From a virus, in the IMG/VR virus record IMGVR_UViG_3300011116_001123, positions 24,931 through 88,930 of that record: a stretch of 64,000 bases of DNA. One strand, given 5' to 3'. Shown piece by piece: positions 23,399 to 30,702 of this stretch. The translations under genes were made by a program, and so were the position numbers. Positions within the stretch are counted from its first letter, which is position 1; each line of letters starts with the position of its first letter. The notes under the pieces were generated by a model. The model saw only the letters and a program-made list of their open reading frames with translations. It did no database searches and was not told the origin of the DNA.

Positions 23399-24016
23399 TT
23401 ATATGTTGGAGATATAGTGATCGTAAATCTCATCGTATATCGAATGTTTCTTTACTAACTCCATTATCATTGGCTCTAACTCTTCACTTATTTTTAACTG
23501 TTCTTCGAATTCTCCACCTATTTCATCGGCAACGAAATCTCTTGTTGCTGAGAATATAACCCTTTCTAAAAAATCATCAAAGTTTTTGAATCTCCGTGGT
23601 GATAACCAGTCATATGAAGCTTCAATATAATCAAGTAAAGCATCCATTCTTCTTTTAACACGTATAATTTCCTTGGACTCATTGATTGATGAATCTTCAC
23701 TTGAATAGTAATGATGTTTAATTTTTTTTAACAACCATTCATCATTTTGTAATATTCGAAGAGCAATTGGGAGTAACTCTTCCATTTCATCATTCTTGAT
23801 AAGAATATTATTATAATCAAAAAACCCATCTATTGCATGCATTAAAACATACTGAAGATATTCTTCAAAACTATCCCCTTCTTCTACTTCTATCCACTCG
23901 AAAGAATGAAGGATGGTATCAATAAATTCCTTTTGTCTTCTCCTGAAGAACATATCACGGCTTTCGTTAATACCCATGACTTCCTTAATCCTATTTATGT
24001 CTTCATGCAAATTCAT
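23399..24016 (-). CDS. Tagged helical protein with internal duplication (MNLQEDI family), 205 aa
   Basis: The tag is 'MNLHEDINRIKEVMGINES'. The body contains the family unit twice: 'RRRQKEFIDTILHSFEWI ... YVLMHAIDGFF' (residues 20-110) and 'KRRMDALLDYIEASYDWL ... RVIFSATRDFV' (residues 120-205), joined by 'SSINESKEI', which resembles a tag end and could be a second cleavage site. First gene of the run, preceded by an RTATTTAT motif at 4 nt. Confidence 0.7.
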   Translation of the reverse strand: MNLHEDINRIKEVMGINESRDMFFRRRQKEFIDTILHSFEWIEVEEGDSFEEYLQYVLMHAIDGFFDYNNILIKNDEMEELLPIALRILQNDEWLLKKIKHHYYSSEDSSINESKEIIRVKRRMDALLDYIEASYDWLSPRRFKNFDDFLERVIFSATRDFVADEIGGEFEEQLKISEELEPMIMELVKKHSIYDEIYDHYISNI

Positions 24017-24020
24017 ATAG

Positions 24021-24027
24021 ATAAATA
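24021..24027 (-). promoter_or_regulatory. RTATTTAT late-type promoter motif (short spacer)
   Basis: ATATTTAT on the minus strand, 4 nt before the ATG at 24016; it follows the terminator of the DoxX-like gene and probably drives the four-gene run. Confidence 0.55.
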
Positions 24028-24035
24028 TATGGGAA

Positions 24036-24066
24036 ATAAAAAACCCCCACCTTTTGGGTGAGGGTC
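24036..24066 (-). terminator. Rho-independent terminator
   Basis: A CACC/GGTG plus CCC/GGG stem with an AAAA loop and a long T-run on the minus strand. It ends the gene at 24071-24409. Confidence 0.75.
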
Positions 24067-24070
24067 TTTA

Positions 24071-24409
24071 TTAAATTACTCTAAGGAAATGTCCCAAGAG
24101 ACCTGCAACTCCAATCATGATTGGAATCGAGGTTTTAGCCCCACCCATAAGTGATAGGTGCATTACTGCCGCCGCACTCATGAAGGACGCGATAAGGATT
24201 GCTCCAAAAATTGATAATCCAGGTACCAACAAAAGAACAACTCCAAGTAATTCTCCTGCACCTGTAAGAACTCTATACTTCTCTAACTTCATGTAAGCAA
24301 AATTACCTACCATTTCTTGTGTTCCGATTAGTTTTTCGATTGCACCTTTTCCTAAAAATAGTGCGGTCGCAACGGACAGTACCCATCCGATAATTGATAA
24401 AATTTCCAT
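24071..24409 (-). CDS. DoxX-like four-helix membrane protein, 112 aa
   Basis: Four hydrophobic helices fill most of the sequence. 'LSVATALFLGKGAIEKLIG', 'YRVLTGAGELLGVVLLL' and 'FMSAAAVMHLSLMGG' match the small DoxX-like family, whose members are linked to quinone/sulfur redox or stress. It sits in the plasma membrane. Phage role unknown; it has its own terminator downstream of the umu operon. Confidence 0.6.
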   Translation of the reverse strand: MEILSIIGWVLSVATALFLGKGAIEKLIGTQEMVGNFAYMKLEKYRVLTGAGELLGVVLLLVPGLSIFGAILIASFMSAAAVMHLSLMGGAKTSIPIMIGVAGLLGHFLRVI

Positions 24410-24452
24410 AGTGTGTTTTTTTATTTAACTTTAATAATTTATTCTGATAATG

Positions 24453-25655
24453 TCAAACAAATACGGAGGGAATATCCTCCCATGATGTTGTGTATTTTTG
24501 TGACATGAAATCCTGTTTCATCTCCCATTTCTTCTCCACGTTTATGGGTGGTTGAATCAATTGGATTGGTTCTGTGAATAACGATATCTGCTCCACCGAT
24601 TCGGGCATAAGATTGTTGAATATAATTCCACACTTCTTGTATGTCCTTGTAGATCTGAACATCCTATTTAATTGAGGATAAACCTGAGACCATATCTCCT
24701 CCACATCTCGAGTTTGTTTTTGGAAAACTATTTGTTTGAATGAATAATGGTCATTACCCTTGTGTTTGTTTCCTGAAATAAAGATGGTTGCTTTGTTCGG
24801 AGATATTCCATTGTCCGTTAACTTCTTAACCCCGCTCGTAATGTAGGAATACATCGCCTCAGCAATTTGGTCAAACGAATCAATATCCTGTCCGAAAGAT
24901 CTGGTGGATGCAATATTTCTCTTTAACTTTGGTACCTTTTGTATTGGGAAACAATACATACCTGTTAATTCCATCTTCGTCTTTAATCCATTCACGTTCA
25001 TCATCTTCTTAATAATCATATCTGATTGCATGATGAACTGACCAACACTGTCGACTCCTATGGCTCTCAGCTTCTTTGACCACTTTCTTCCTATCCCCCA
25101 AACATCTGAGGCGGATATGGTATATAAGATATTTCTAAAGTTTGGTAAGGACCAGTAGGAGCATATCCCGTTATATTGGGATTGTCTCTTGGCGATATGT
25201 GAGGTGAGTTTTGCCAAGGTTTTGTTTGGGCCAATACCAATTGATACAGGAATCCCTGTTAACCTCTTCACCTCGTTCCTAATGAAGTGTAGTCGGTCTT
25301 CCAACTCCTCATCAGGAATGTTGGAGAAGTCCACGAAGGCTTCATCTATGGAATACACCTCCACTTCGGAAGCATACTTCTTGATTGTTGTCATCACTCT
25401 ATCAGACATATCTCCATAAAGATTGTAGTTAGAAGAATACACACAGAACCTGTGTTCATCCATGAAATCTTTTTTCTGAAAGAACGGTTCTCCCATCTTT
25501 ATCCCCAAATCTTTTGCTTCTTGAGAACGAGCAATCACACAACCATCGTTGTTGGAAAGCACAACTGTTGGTCTCCCGATTGAAACAGGATTGAATACCC
25601 TTTCACAAGAGACATAGAAATTGTTACAGTCAACTATACCAATTTTTTTATTCAT
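24453..25655 (-). CDS. umuC: UmuC-like Y-family translesion DNA polymerase, 400 aa
   Basis: The catalytic core is plain: 'GIVDCNNFYVSCERVF' holds the first metal-binding Asp, 'VVLSNNDGCVIARSQEAKDLGI' the nucleotide-binding fingers, and 'EVYSIDEAFVDFS' the paired acidic residues of the palm. 'TGIPVSIGIGPNKTLAKLTSHIAK' and the little-finger domain follow, with length matching UmuC (~420 aa). It would replicate past lesions with its UmuD-like partner. The start codon overlaps the stop of the preceding 41-codon membrane ORF (ATGA). Confidence 0.95.
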   Translation of the reverse strand: MNKKIGIVDCNNFYVSCERVFNPVSIGRPTVVLSNNDGCVIARSQEAKDLGIKMGEPFFQKKDFMDEHRFCVYSSNYNLYGDMSDRVMTTIKKYASEVEVYSIDEAFVDFSNIPDEELEDRLHFIRNEVKRLTGIPVSIGIGPNKTLAKLTSHIAKRQSQYNGICSYWSLPNFRNILYTISASDVWGIGRKWSKKLRAIGVDSVGQFIMQSDMIIKKMMNVNGLKTKMELTGMYCFPIQKVPKLKRNIASTRSFGQDIDSFDQIAEAMYSYITSGVKKLTDNGISPNKATIFISGNKHKGNDHYSFKQIVFQKQTRDVEEIWSQVYPQLNRMFRSTRTYKKCGIIFNNLMPESVEQISLFTEPIQLIQPPINVEKKWEMKQDFMSQKYTTSWEDIPSVFV

Positions 25656-25777
25656 TTTCTCCCAATGAAAAACAACACGATTAATCCGATAATTAGGTAT
25701 CCCATAAAGTTTGGGATATTATTTATTCCCCAAACAACAATAAACCCAACAATTAATATATTGAGAAGTCTTAACAT
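25652..25777 (-). CDS. Small membrane protein between umuD and umuC, 41 aa
   Basis: A short frame, MLRLLNILIVGFIVVWGI..., that is almost entirely two hydrophobic stretches ending in GRK. It begins 3 nt after the umuD stop and ends with an ATGA overlap on umuC, so it is almost certainly translated in the operon. No family recognised. It might tether, regulate or stabilise the UmuDC proteins at the membrane, which is inference. Confidence 0.6.
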   Translation of the reverse strand: MLRLLNILIVGFIVVWGINNIPNFMGYLIIGLIVLFFIGRK

Positions 25778-25780
25778 AAT

Positions 25781-26101
25781 TTATAGTTTGTTTAATATCC
25801 AAGAAACTTTTCCCCACACATTGGATTGACCTTCGAATTTCCGTATCTTGAAACAAGATGTGTCGGCAAGTACTACTAAATCATCCTCCACAGGATCCAC
25901 TGATTTGTCGATGACAAGAATGTTTCCATTCTTAACCCCAAGGGTATCAGGTCCCTTATATCTAAAATAAAATGTGGTATGAATGTTATTAACAATCAAC
26001 TCATTCAGATCCAATCTTTTATCAACATATGATTCAGCAGGAGACGCAAACCCCGTGGTCCGAGATTTAATAAAAAGCATATCTTTATCTATGGTAGCCA
26101 T
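25781..26101 (-). CDS. umuD: UmuD-like protein with substituted catalytic residues, 106 aa
   Basis: 'GFASPAESYVDKRLDLNELI' matches the UmuD region around and after the self-cleavage site (GFPSPA in E. coli). 'VKNGNILVIDKSVDPVEDDLVVLA' is the S24/LexA-fold core. The nucleophile Ser60 (GDSM) aligns with Thr53 (PDTL), and the general-base Lys97 aligns with Arg87. It therefore looks unable to cleave itself. It is also shorter than E. coli UmuD (139 aa). It may act as a constitutive UmuD' substitute. Confidence 0.8.
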   Translation of the reverse strand: MATIDKDMLFIKSRTTGFASPAESYVDKRLDLNELIVNNIHTTFYFRYKGPDTLGVKNGNILVIDKSVDPVEDDLVVLADTSCFKIRKFEGQSNVWGKVSWILNKL

Positions 26102-26141
26102 AATTGAAAGATACGAAAAAATATTAAATAAAAAAACTTAG

Positions 26142-26570
26142 TTATTTCTTTTTCTTAACACAGTTTGGATATCTTTTACCAAACATAGTTTTCATTCCTT
26201 TCTGAGTATAACCTTTCCAACATCTTTCCGTTAGTTCACCTTCGAATAAATCTGTAGTATCCTCATCACAGTTACGAACAAATGCCGAACGCATCCGAGG
26301 TGAAATCTCGAAATAATTATTTACAGTAGTGTAAACTTCATCCATTATATCTCTCGCTAAGTCACGTGTAAGGTGATTATGACTGACTTTGAAAATAACT
26401 GAAACCCAATATCTTGGATAATTTACGTTTTCAGTGGAACCCTCGACTTCAATTTTACAAATGTCTTCAGGATATTTGGAAACTATAGTTCTATCAACAA
26501 GCCTCTGTATTAAACGAGTATAATCAACGTTTCGTTCTTCTCTTAAAATTCTTCGGATAAGATCTCTCAT
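26142..26570 (-). CDS. Tagged protein with Cys-rich KGMK-type C-terminus, 142 aa
   Basis: N-terminus 'MRDLIRRILREE', a short amphipathic helix whose ILRE resembles the tag cleavage end. The C-terminus 'ERCWKGYTQKGMKTMFGKRYPNCVKK' is a motif I have seen at the ends of many marine and gut phage proteins, of unknown function, with two cysteines. The body is helical. Motif 5 nt upstream. Confidence 0.65.
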   Translation of the reverse strand: MRDLIRRILREERNVDYTRLIQRLVDRTIVSKYPEDICKIEVEGSTENVNYPRYWVSVIFKVSHNHLTRDLARDIMDEVYTTVNNYFEISPRMRSAFVRNCDEDTTDLFEGELTERCWKGYTQKGMKTMFGKRYPNCVKKKK

Positions 26571-26575
26571 TGTGT

Positions 26576-26582
26576 ATAAATA
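26576..26582 (-). promoter_or_regulatory. RTATTTAT late-type promoter motif (short spacer)
   Basis: GTATTTAT on the minus strand, 5 nt before the ATG at 26570. Confidence 0.55.
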
Positions 26583-26591
26583 CCTGAGAAA

Positions 26592-26936
26592 TTAAAATAA
26601 CTTTCGTAGAATCTTGAACTTAACCCTATCCATTTTAGTCATCCCATTTCGACTCCATAAGTCTTTGTCAATCAAACTCTCATATTTCCCATACAGATAG
26701 TTTCTTAAGAACAAGAAGTCCCAACGGTCAGTAACGAATCTCTTTACATTAGTTTTGTTTGGAAGTCTGAACGACCATGATAATAATGAACTCTTACGTA
26801 ACTGTTTGGTAATACTGAAGAATGCAAAACCTCCAGCAGAATTCGATCCATCATATTTAGCCGAAAACAACACAAACTTGAAATTAACTCTGTGTAACTT
26901 CCAAGAAACTTTTTCTAATAATTCATTAACTTTCAT
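26592..26936 (-). CDS. Basic hypothetical protein, 114 aa
   Basis: Not recognised. It is strongly basic with a beta-rich middle ('FKFVLFSAKYDGSNSAGGFAFFSI') and a helical Lys/Arg-rich tail ('KMDRVKFKILRKLF'). It shares its upstream region with the divergent 217-aa gene. Confidence 0.55.
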   Translation of the reverse strand: MKVNELLEKVSWKLHRVNFKFVLFSAKYDGSNSAGGFAFFSITKQLRKSSLLSWSFRLPNKTNVKRFVTDRWDFLFLRNYLYGKYESLIDKDLWSRNGMTKMDRVKFKILRKLF

Positions 26937-27007
26937 ACAATTCTATTTACTGATTAAAAATAACAATAATCCTTGAAATAATAAAGTCAGGAAATCAGGT
27001 CAATTTG

Positions 27008-27014
27008 TATTTAT
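27008..27014 (+). promoter_or_regulatory. RTATTTAT late-type promoter motif (short spacer)
   Basis: GTATTTAT, 4 nt before the ATG at 27019. Confidence 0.55.
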
Positions 27015-27018
27015 CAGT

Positions 27019-27672
27019 ATGAGCTACTTAGTCGCAAACATCCCCCCAATAGAAGTTTTAATAGATAAAAAATTCTTGTACGATTTTCAAAAAGATGAAA
27101 CGGGAAAATACTTAGGTGATGGTGAGTGGGAAAAAGGACATTGGGTTAGTGTAAAATCTATTCCCAACCGAGCACTATTGTTTGAGACTTATGTAGACAA
27201 ATTTGGTGCGGTATATGATAAATTACCAATACACGCTTTTCGATGGAGAGAACCTCAACCAACAGATAAAGTGTTCCCATTAGACTTTTTACAACTTTGG
27301 GATTGCTTATCATATAACGTGTCAGTGATTGAAAAACGAGTCTTGAGAGGTGTTAAGACTTTCACCACGATGAAAGACCAAAGTATTGTTGAGGGTGAGT
27401 ATTTGTTCACAATTGATACCGCCCATTCAGATCCTAATGAAATCGACTGTGGATGGAGTGAAACTCCCAATGAACATAAGTGTTACAACATATCGAAGTT
27501 GGAAAATGGACAGATATGTGCACAACCTAATAACAGAACGAGATGGTATCAACCGAGTAGAACTTCGGATATAACACAAATTCCCTACTTCAGATATTCG
27601 ACAAAAATTTGGAAATCAGAGGATTATAGTAAATGGCGTCCTTCAGATGAAAATTGGGATTACACTCCCTAA
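27019..27672 (+). CDS. Hypothetical protein, 217 aa
   Basis: Not recognised. It is Trp/Tyr-rich, with 'HAFRWREPQPTDKVFPLDFLQLWDCLSYNV', a segment that looks like a conserved phage-protein core, and a C-terminal aromatic run ending 'KWRPSDENWDYTP'. Four cysteines are present. No tag or signal peptide. It ends 6 nt before the convergent metallopeptidase/ParB gene. Confidence 0.6.
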   Translation: MSYLVANIPPIEVLIDKKFLYDFQKDETGKYLGDGEWEKGHWVSVKSIPNRALLFETYVDKFGAVYDKLPIHAFRWREPQPTDKVFPLDFLQLWDCLSYNVSVIEKRVLRGVKTFTTMKDQSIVEGEYLFTIDTAHSDPNEIDCGWSETPNEHKCYNISKLENGQICAQPNNRTRWYQPSRTSDITQIPYFRYSTKIWKSEDYSKWRPSDENWDYTP

Positions 27673-27678
27673 AAATAA

Positions 27679-28503
27679 TTAAATCTCACCAATCAAAACC
27701 ATCGGAGTCATTCCTAATGCCGCCGCAGTTGATAACCTTGTATTCCCTGCAACCAAATAATATCTGTCACCAAATTTGAGTATCATTGGTCTATGATAAT
27801 CTCCACCCAATAGTGATTTTGCTAATTTCGTGGGATTGGTTTTGTTAAATTCTTTAGCAATTTTCCTCACCTTATCCATTTCTCCCACCTTAATTTGATT
27901 AGAGTGTGTATTTTCTAATTTACTCCAAACTTCGAAAGGAATTTCAATTTCAACACCATTTCTGAATGCATCTACAACATCATCGACTGATGTTTCGATT
28001 CCCTTTCTTGATAAATCCTCCACCGTTCTTTCAATTTCCTCTATCTCATCATCAATAGGATCTTTTTTTCTACGAAAAGAAACGACTTTTTTCTTACCTT
28101 TTTTTTCTTCATAAAGGGTGTCTTTGAAATCAGGATTTTGTTTGTCAAACTTCTTGATAAAAATACCTGAGAGAACATTACTCATATTCTCCTCAGGTCC
28201 TCCAATGTCTTGTATCTTTTGCTTGTCGTTCAATCCCATCTTTTGATACTGATATTCATGAACCCATTCATGAGATATTGTCCTCAAGATGTCAATTAAC
28301 ATTCTACCTTTAGCCAGGATAAACATTTTACTACCTGGCATTCTTACACCTGTTGTACCTGTAGTGGATTGATTGCTAGTAAGGTTAACCTCCACATCTG
28401 AAGATAGTGGGAGTTGGCTTTGTAGGAATTTAATAAATGAAGAAATAACCTCTAATTGTTCCTGATTAACTTCTGACTTTGGACTTTTGATACAAACTTT
28501 CAT
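27679..28503 (-). CDS. HExxH peptidase-like plus ParB-like fusion, 274 aa
   Basis: Residues 55-90 contain 'RTISHEWVHEYQYQKMG', an HEWVH zinc site (His78, Glu79, His82). Residues ~234-274 read 'RPMILKFGDRYYLVAGNTRLSTAAALGMTPMVLIGEI', which matches the ParB/Srx fold with its G-N-T-R-L-x-A signature. A charged Lys/Glu linker separates them. ParB-like domains act as nucleases or, as now known, CTPases/NTPases. The combination is unusual. Promoter motif at 5 nt. Confidence 0.7.
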   Translation of the reverse strand: MKVCIKSPKSEVNQEQLEVISSFIKFLQSQLPLSSDVEVNLTSNQSTTGTTGVRMPGSKMFILAKGRMLIDILRTISHEWVHEYQYQKMGLNDKQKIQDIGGPEENMSNVLSGIFIKKFDKQNPDFKDTLYEEKKGKKKVVSFRRKKDPIDDEIEEIERTVEDLSRKGIETSVDDVVDAFRNGVEIEIPFEVWSKLENTHSNQIKVGEMDKVRKIAKEFNKTNPTKLAKSLLGGDYHRPMILKFGDRYYLVAGNTRLSTAAALGMTPMVLIGEI

Positions 28504-28508
28504 CAGGT

Positions 28509-28515
28509 ATAAATA
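28509..28515 (-). promoter_or_regulatory. RTATTTAT late-type promoter motif (short spacer)
   Basis: ATATTTAT on the minus strand, 5 nt before the ATG at 28503. Confidence 0.5.
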
Positions 28516-28533
28516 TTATGAAATACGGTTATT

Positions 28534-28671
28534 TTATTGCGATGTCTCTGTTCGTCTTTTACTTTCAATTTTTTTACACTTGTCTGCGACGACTTTTACC
28601 AACTCTCCCATTGGATTATTCGCTAAAAAAAACCTCATTCTTGTGTCCGATTCTAATTTTCTTACTTTCAT
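28534..28671 (-). CDS. Small basic protein, 45 aa
   Basis: A short frame, MKVRKLESDTRMRFFLANNP..., rich in Lys/Arg, filling the gap between neighbours. 'FFLANNPMGELVKVVADKCKKIE' looks like a compact helix. A TATTTAT lies 23 nt upstream (28695-28701), outside the usual spacing classes. Plausible but only moderately supported. Confidence 0.4.
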   Translation of the reverse strand: MKVRKLESDTRMRFFLANNPMGELVKVVADKCKKIESKRRTETSQ

Positions 28672-28719
28672 GTTCTGTTATTATTTACTAATTAATAAAT
28701 AGTTGGATTTCACCAAATA

Positions 28720-28974
28720 TTATTTGGTGTGAGATGTTTTGTCAATTGCTTTGATACACTTTCTCATCGCTTCAAACTGACCCCAAGAAAGTTGTATTTG
28801 TCGTTCCCCCTGAGAATCAAAAATGTGAATATCATATCCTTCACCATTCGACCATTCAGTTACCTCAAGGAAATGACCCTTGTCTTTATTATCAAAGTCC
28901 ATAGAACCAATACAATAGTCTTTTAGTTCCACGAATGTAGATTTTCTATTTGTTACTTTTATTTCTTTTTTCAT
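28720..28974 (-). CDS. Hypothetical protein, 84 aa
   Basis: Alternating strands and a final helix ('LSWGQFEAMRKCIKAIDK') suggest a small alpha/beta fold. No family recognised. It overlaps the upstream gene by 4 nt, indicating an operon with the membrane proteins at 28.97-29.5 kb. Confidence 0.55.
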   Translation of the reverse strand: MKKEIKVTNRKSTFVELKDYCIGSMDFDNKDKGHFLEVTEWSNGEGYDIHIFDSQGERQIQLSWGQFEAMRKCIKAIDKTSHTK

Positions 28975-29339
28975 ATTTGGTTGGTGTCATAAGATTTAGG
29001 TGATGGTAATCCACTATATTCACAATAGAGTTCATCTCGTTTCTTTTGTAAGTCATCTTTTATTTTTTCAGGGAAATAAATACCGTCAGACTCCATGTCA
29101 GCCATGGTTCTATCGATTGTTTTTATTAGAGACTTTTTATCATTTTTTGATAAAGACACATCTTCGAATAAAGACTCCAAAAGATAATATATAGCGTCAC
29201 GACCAAACTTCGATCCTTTTGGATCGTATTTGTATTCTTCTTTCTCCATCTTGGAGAATTCTTTGATAGAGGTAACAATGAATACCACAAAGGCAATCAT
29301 TACAACCACAGACAAAATTACAATTTCAATGTTTTCCAT
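28971..29339 (-). CDS. Single-span membrane protein, 122 aa
   Basis: Residues 5-25 form one transmembrane helix (IEIVILSVVVMIAFVVFIVTS); the rest is a soluble helical, Lys/Asp-rich domain ('SLSKNDKKSLIKTIDRTMADME'). Function unknown. It overlaps genes on both sides. Confidence 0.6.
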   Translation of the reverse strand: MENIEIVILSVVVMIAFVVFIVTSIKEFSKMEKEEYKYDPKGSKFGRDAIYYLLESLFEDVSLSKNDKKSLIKTIDRTMADMESDGIYFPEKIKDDLQKKRDELYCEYSGLPSPKSYDTNQI

Positions 29340-29511
29340 TTCTTTTCTTAAGGTTAAAAATCATTACAAATCCTAAAATAGTGGGACACCACAAGCCAAT
29401 GAAGATGGCCTTGAGTGGCTCATCCAAGAAAACGAAGTAATATTCTGATATTCCAATCAGTGCAATTACAAGTAGAAGCAATACTACTTCTGAGATTTTG
29501 AAGTTTTTCAT
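29326..29511 (-). CDS. Two-span membrane protein, 61 aa
   Basis: Two hydrophobic helices (residues 8-25 and 32-52) with a charged hairpin between. It overlaps the next gene by 14 nt. Small phage membrane proteins of this sort include holins and exclusion proteins, but nothing specific can be said here. Confidence 0.55.
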   Translation of the reverse strand: MKNFKISEVVLLLLVIALIGISEYYFVFLDEPLKAIFIGLWCPTILGFVMIFNLKKRNGKH

Positions 29512-29570
29512 GTTTTTATATTTGAATTCAAAAATAAGAAAAAAACTTCAGATTACAAAATGAGTTTGAC

Positions 29571-29891
29571 TTATGTATTTTTTTTTCTCAGGGAATAAGC
29601 AACTGAAAGAGCTCCGAGAAACATAGAAATATGAACAGGAAACATGGGAAATCCTTGTAGTTCATGTAACATCCAAAAAATATTCATTGAGACCCAACTT
29701 GAAAGTATTAGATTTGTATCTCGTCGATCTTTCTCCGTAATCAATAAAAAAACTGTAAAAAAAATGGTTGGAAACACCATCAGGGTCGCCAACCATTTGA
29801 ATTTTAAACACCAAAATAAATCTTTAATTAACCAACAAGTGAAATGGGATTTTTGTAAAGACCAACCTGACAAAAGGTTTCTTATTCCCAT
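29571..29891 (-). CDS. Multi-span membrane protein, 106 aa
   Basis: Three hydrophobic segments with aromatic residues ('WLATLMVFPTIFFTVFLLI', 'WVSMNIFWMLHEL', 'ISMFLGALSVAYSL'). Not recognised. It overlaps the end of the AdoMet decarboxylase-like gene by 10 nt. Confidence 0.55.
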   Translation of the reverse strand: MGIRNLLSGWSLQKSHFTCWLIKDLFWCLKFKWLATLMVFPTIFFTVFLLITEKDRRDTNLILSSWVSMNIFWMLHELQGFPMFPVHISMFLGALSVAYSLRKKNT

Positions 29892-30277
29892 ACCCCTTCG
29901 GAAAATATCACAGGTTTATTGTTTCTGTCAATCATAATCCATTCCGCTTTTACTAATCCGAATGGTTTAAAACATTCCATCACTTGTTCTAAAGTGAAAG
30001 ACTTACATGAATAGATGTCAAATTGCATCATGGGTAATTCCAAATTGTCCCAAATGTGAATCGAAGCATGTGAGGTTGCCAAAGTCACAGTTCCTGTCAA
30101 TCCCTCATTACCTGGATCCGAGACATAAACACTTGTGGGTCCAGCAACTACTTTCATCCCCACTCTTTCAACTAAATTTATAAACCAATGATTTAATTCC
30201 TCTTCTTTTTTCGGAGGATTAGTTATCCAACCTCTAATTAATAGATGTTGGTGATAGGGAGTAAATTTTTCCATCAA
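29882..30277 (-). CDS. speD: S-adenosylmethionine decarboxylase-like protein, 131 aa
   Basis: 'TLATSHASIHIWDNLELPMMQFDIYSC' matches the AdoMetDC core: the Ser after which the pyruvoyl group forms lies in the E/T-S-H-x-S-I-H segment (Ser69 here, preceded by Thr rather than Glu), with the conserved His and the Cys91 of the catalytic pair. 131 aa suits the small class 1B bacterial enzymes. It would make decarboxylated AdoMet for spermidine synthesis. Phage-borne speD is known from cyanophages. The missing Glu before Ser69 leaves self-processing uncertain. Confidence 0.75.
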   Translation of the reverse strand: MMEKFTPYHQHLLIRGWITNPPKKEEELNHWFINLVERVGMKVVAGPTSVYVSDPGNEGLTGTVTLATSHASIHIWDNLELPMMQFDIYSCKSFTLEQVMECFKPFGLVKAEWIMIDRNNKPVIFSEGVWE

Positions 30278-30325
30278 TAGTATATGTAATTTTTACATAT
30301 ATATCATGATTTTATGAAAAATTAA

Positions 30326-30640
30326 TCAATCACAATTATCAGGATGAGGACAAGCTTGGCCAGCTCCCTCAATGTATCCATATCGAAGATGAATATTAGT
30401 ACTTTTTAGGTATGGAGTTTTCTTTCCACACACAACACAAGTATCATAGTCATCAGAACGATTTATAGAGGTCACCAGTCCATCTTCATTGATTGTGAGA
30501 CCAACGTGTTCATCATCAAATTGAGGACCTTCTAAGTCCCTCTTTGCTTGCCAATATTTGTTGTTGACTAATTTACCCAACTCAAAATAATTTGGAGTTT
30601 CTAAAATTTCTTTTTCGGTTACAATGATTTGAAATGACAT
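30326..30640 (-). CDS. Small protein with two Cys pairs, 104 aa
   Basis: A C-terminal zinc-ribbon-like unit, 'CVVCGKKTPYLKSTNIH' then 'GQACPHPDNC', follows an N-terminal strand/helix domain. The cysteine spacing would bind one zinc. Family not recognised. Confidence 0.55.
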   Translation of the reverse strand: MSFQIIVTEKEILETPNYFELGKLVNNKYWQAKRDLEGPQFDDEHVGLTINEDGLVTSINRSDDYDTCVVCGKKTPYLKSTNIHLRYGYIEGAGQACPHPDNCD

Positions 30641-30691
30641 AATATGTTTTTTATATTCAAAACATAATTAGTCAAAAAGAAAAAATAAATG

Positions 30692-30698
30692 TATTTAT
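30692..30698 (+). promoter_or_regulatory. RTATTTAT late-type promoter motif (short spacer)
   Basis: GTATTTAT, 4 nt before the ATG at 30703; probably drives the two-gene unit ending in the terminator at 31.87 kb. Confidence 0.55.
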
Positions 30699-30702
30699 CA
30701 AT

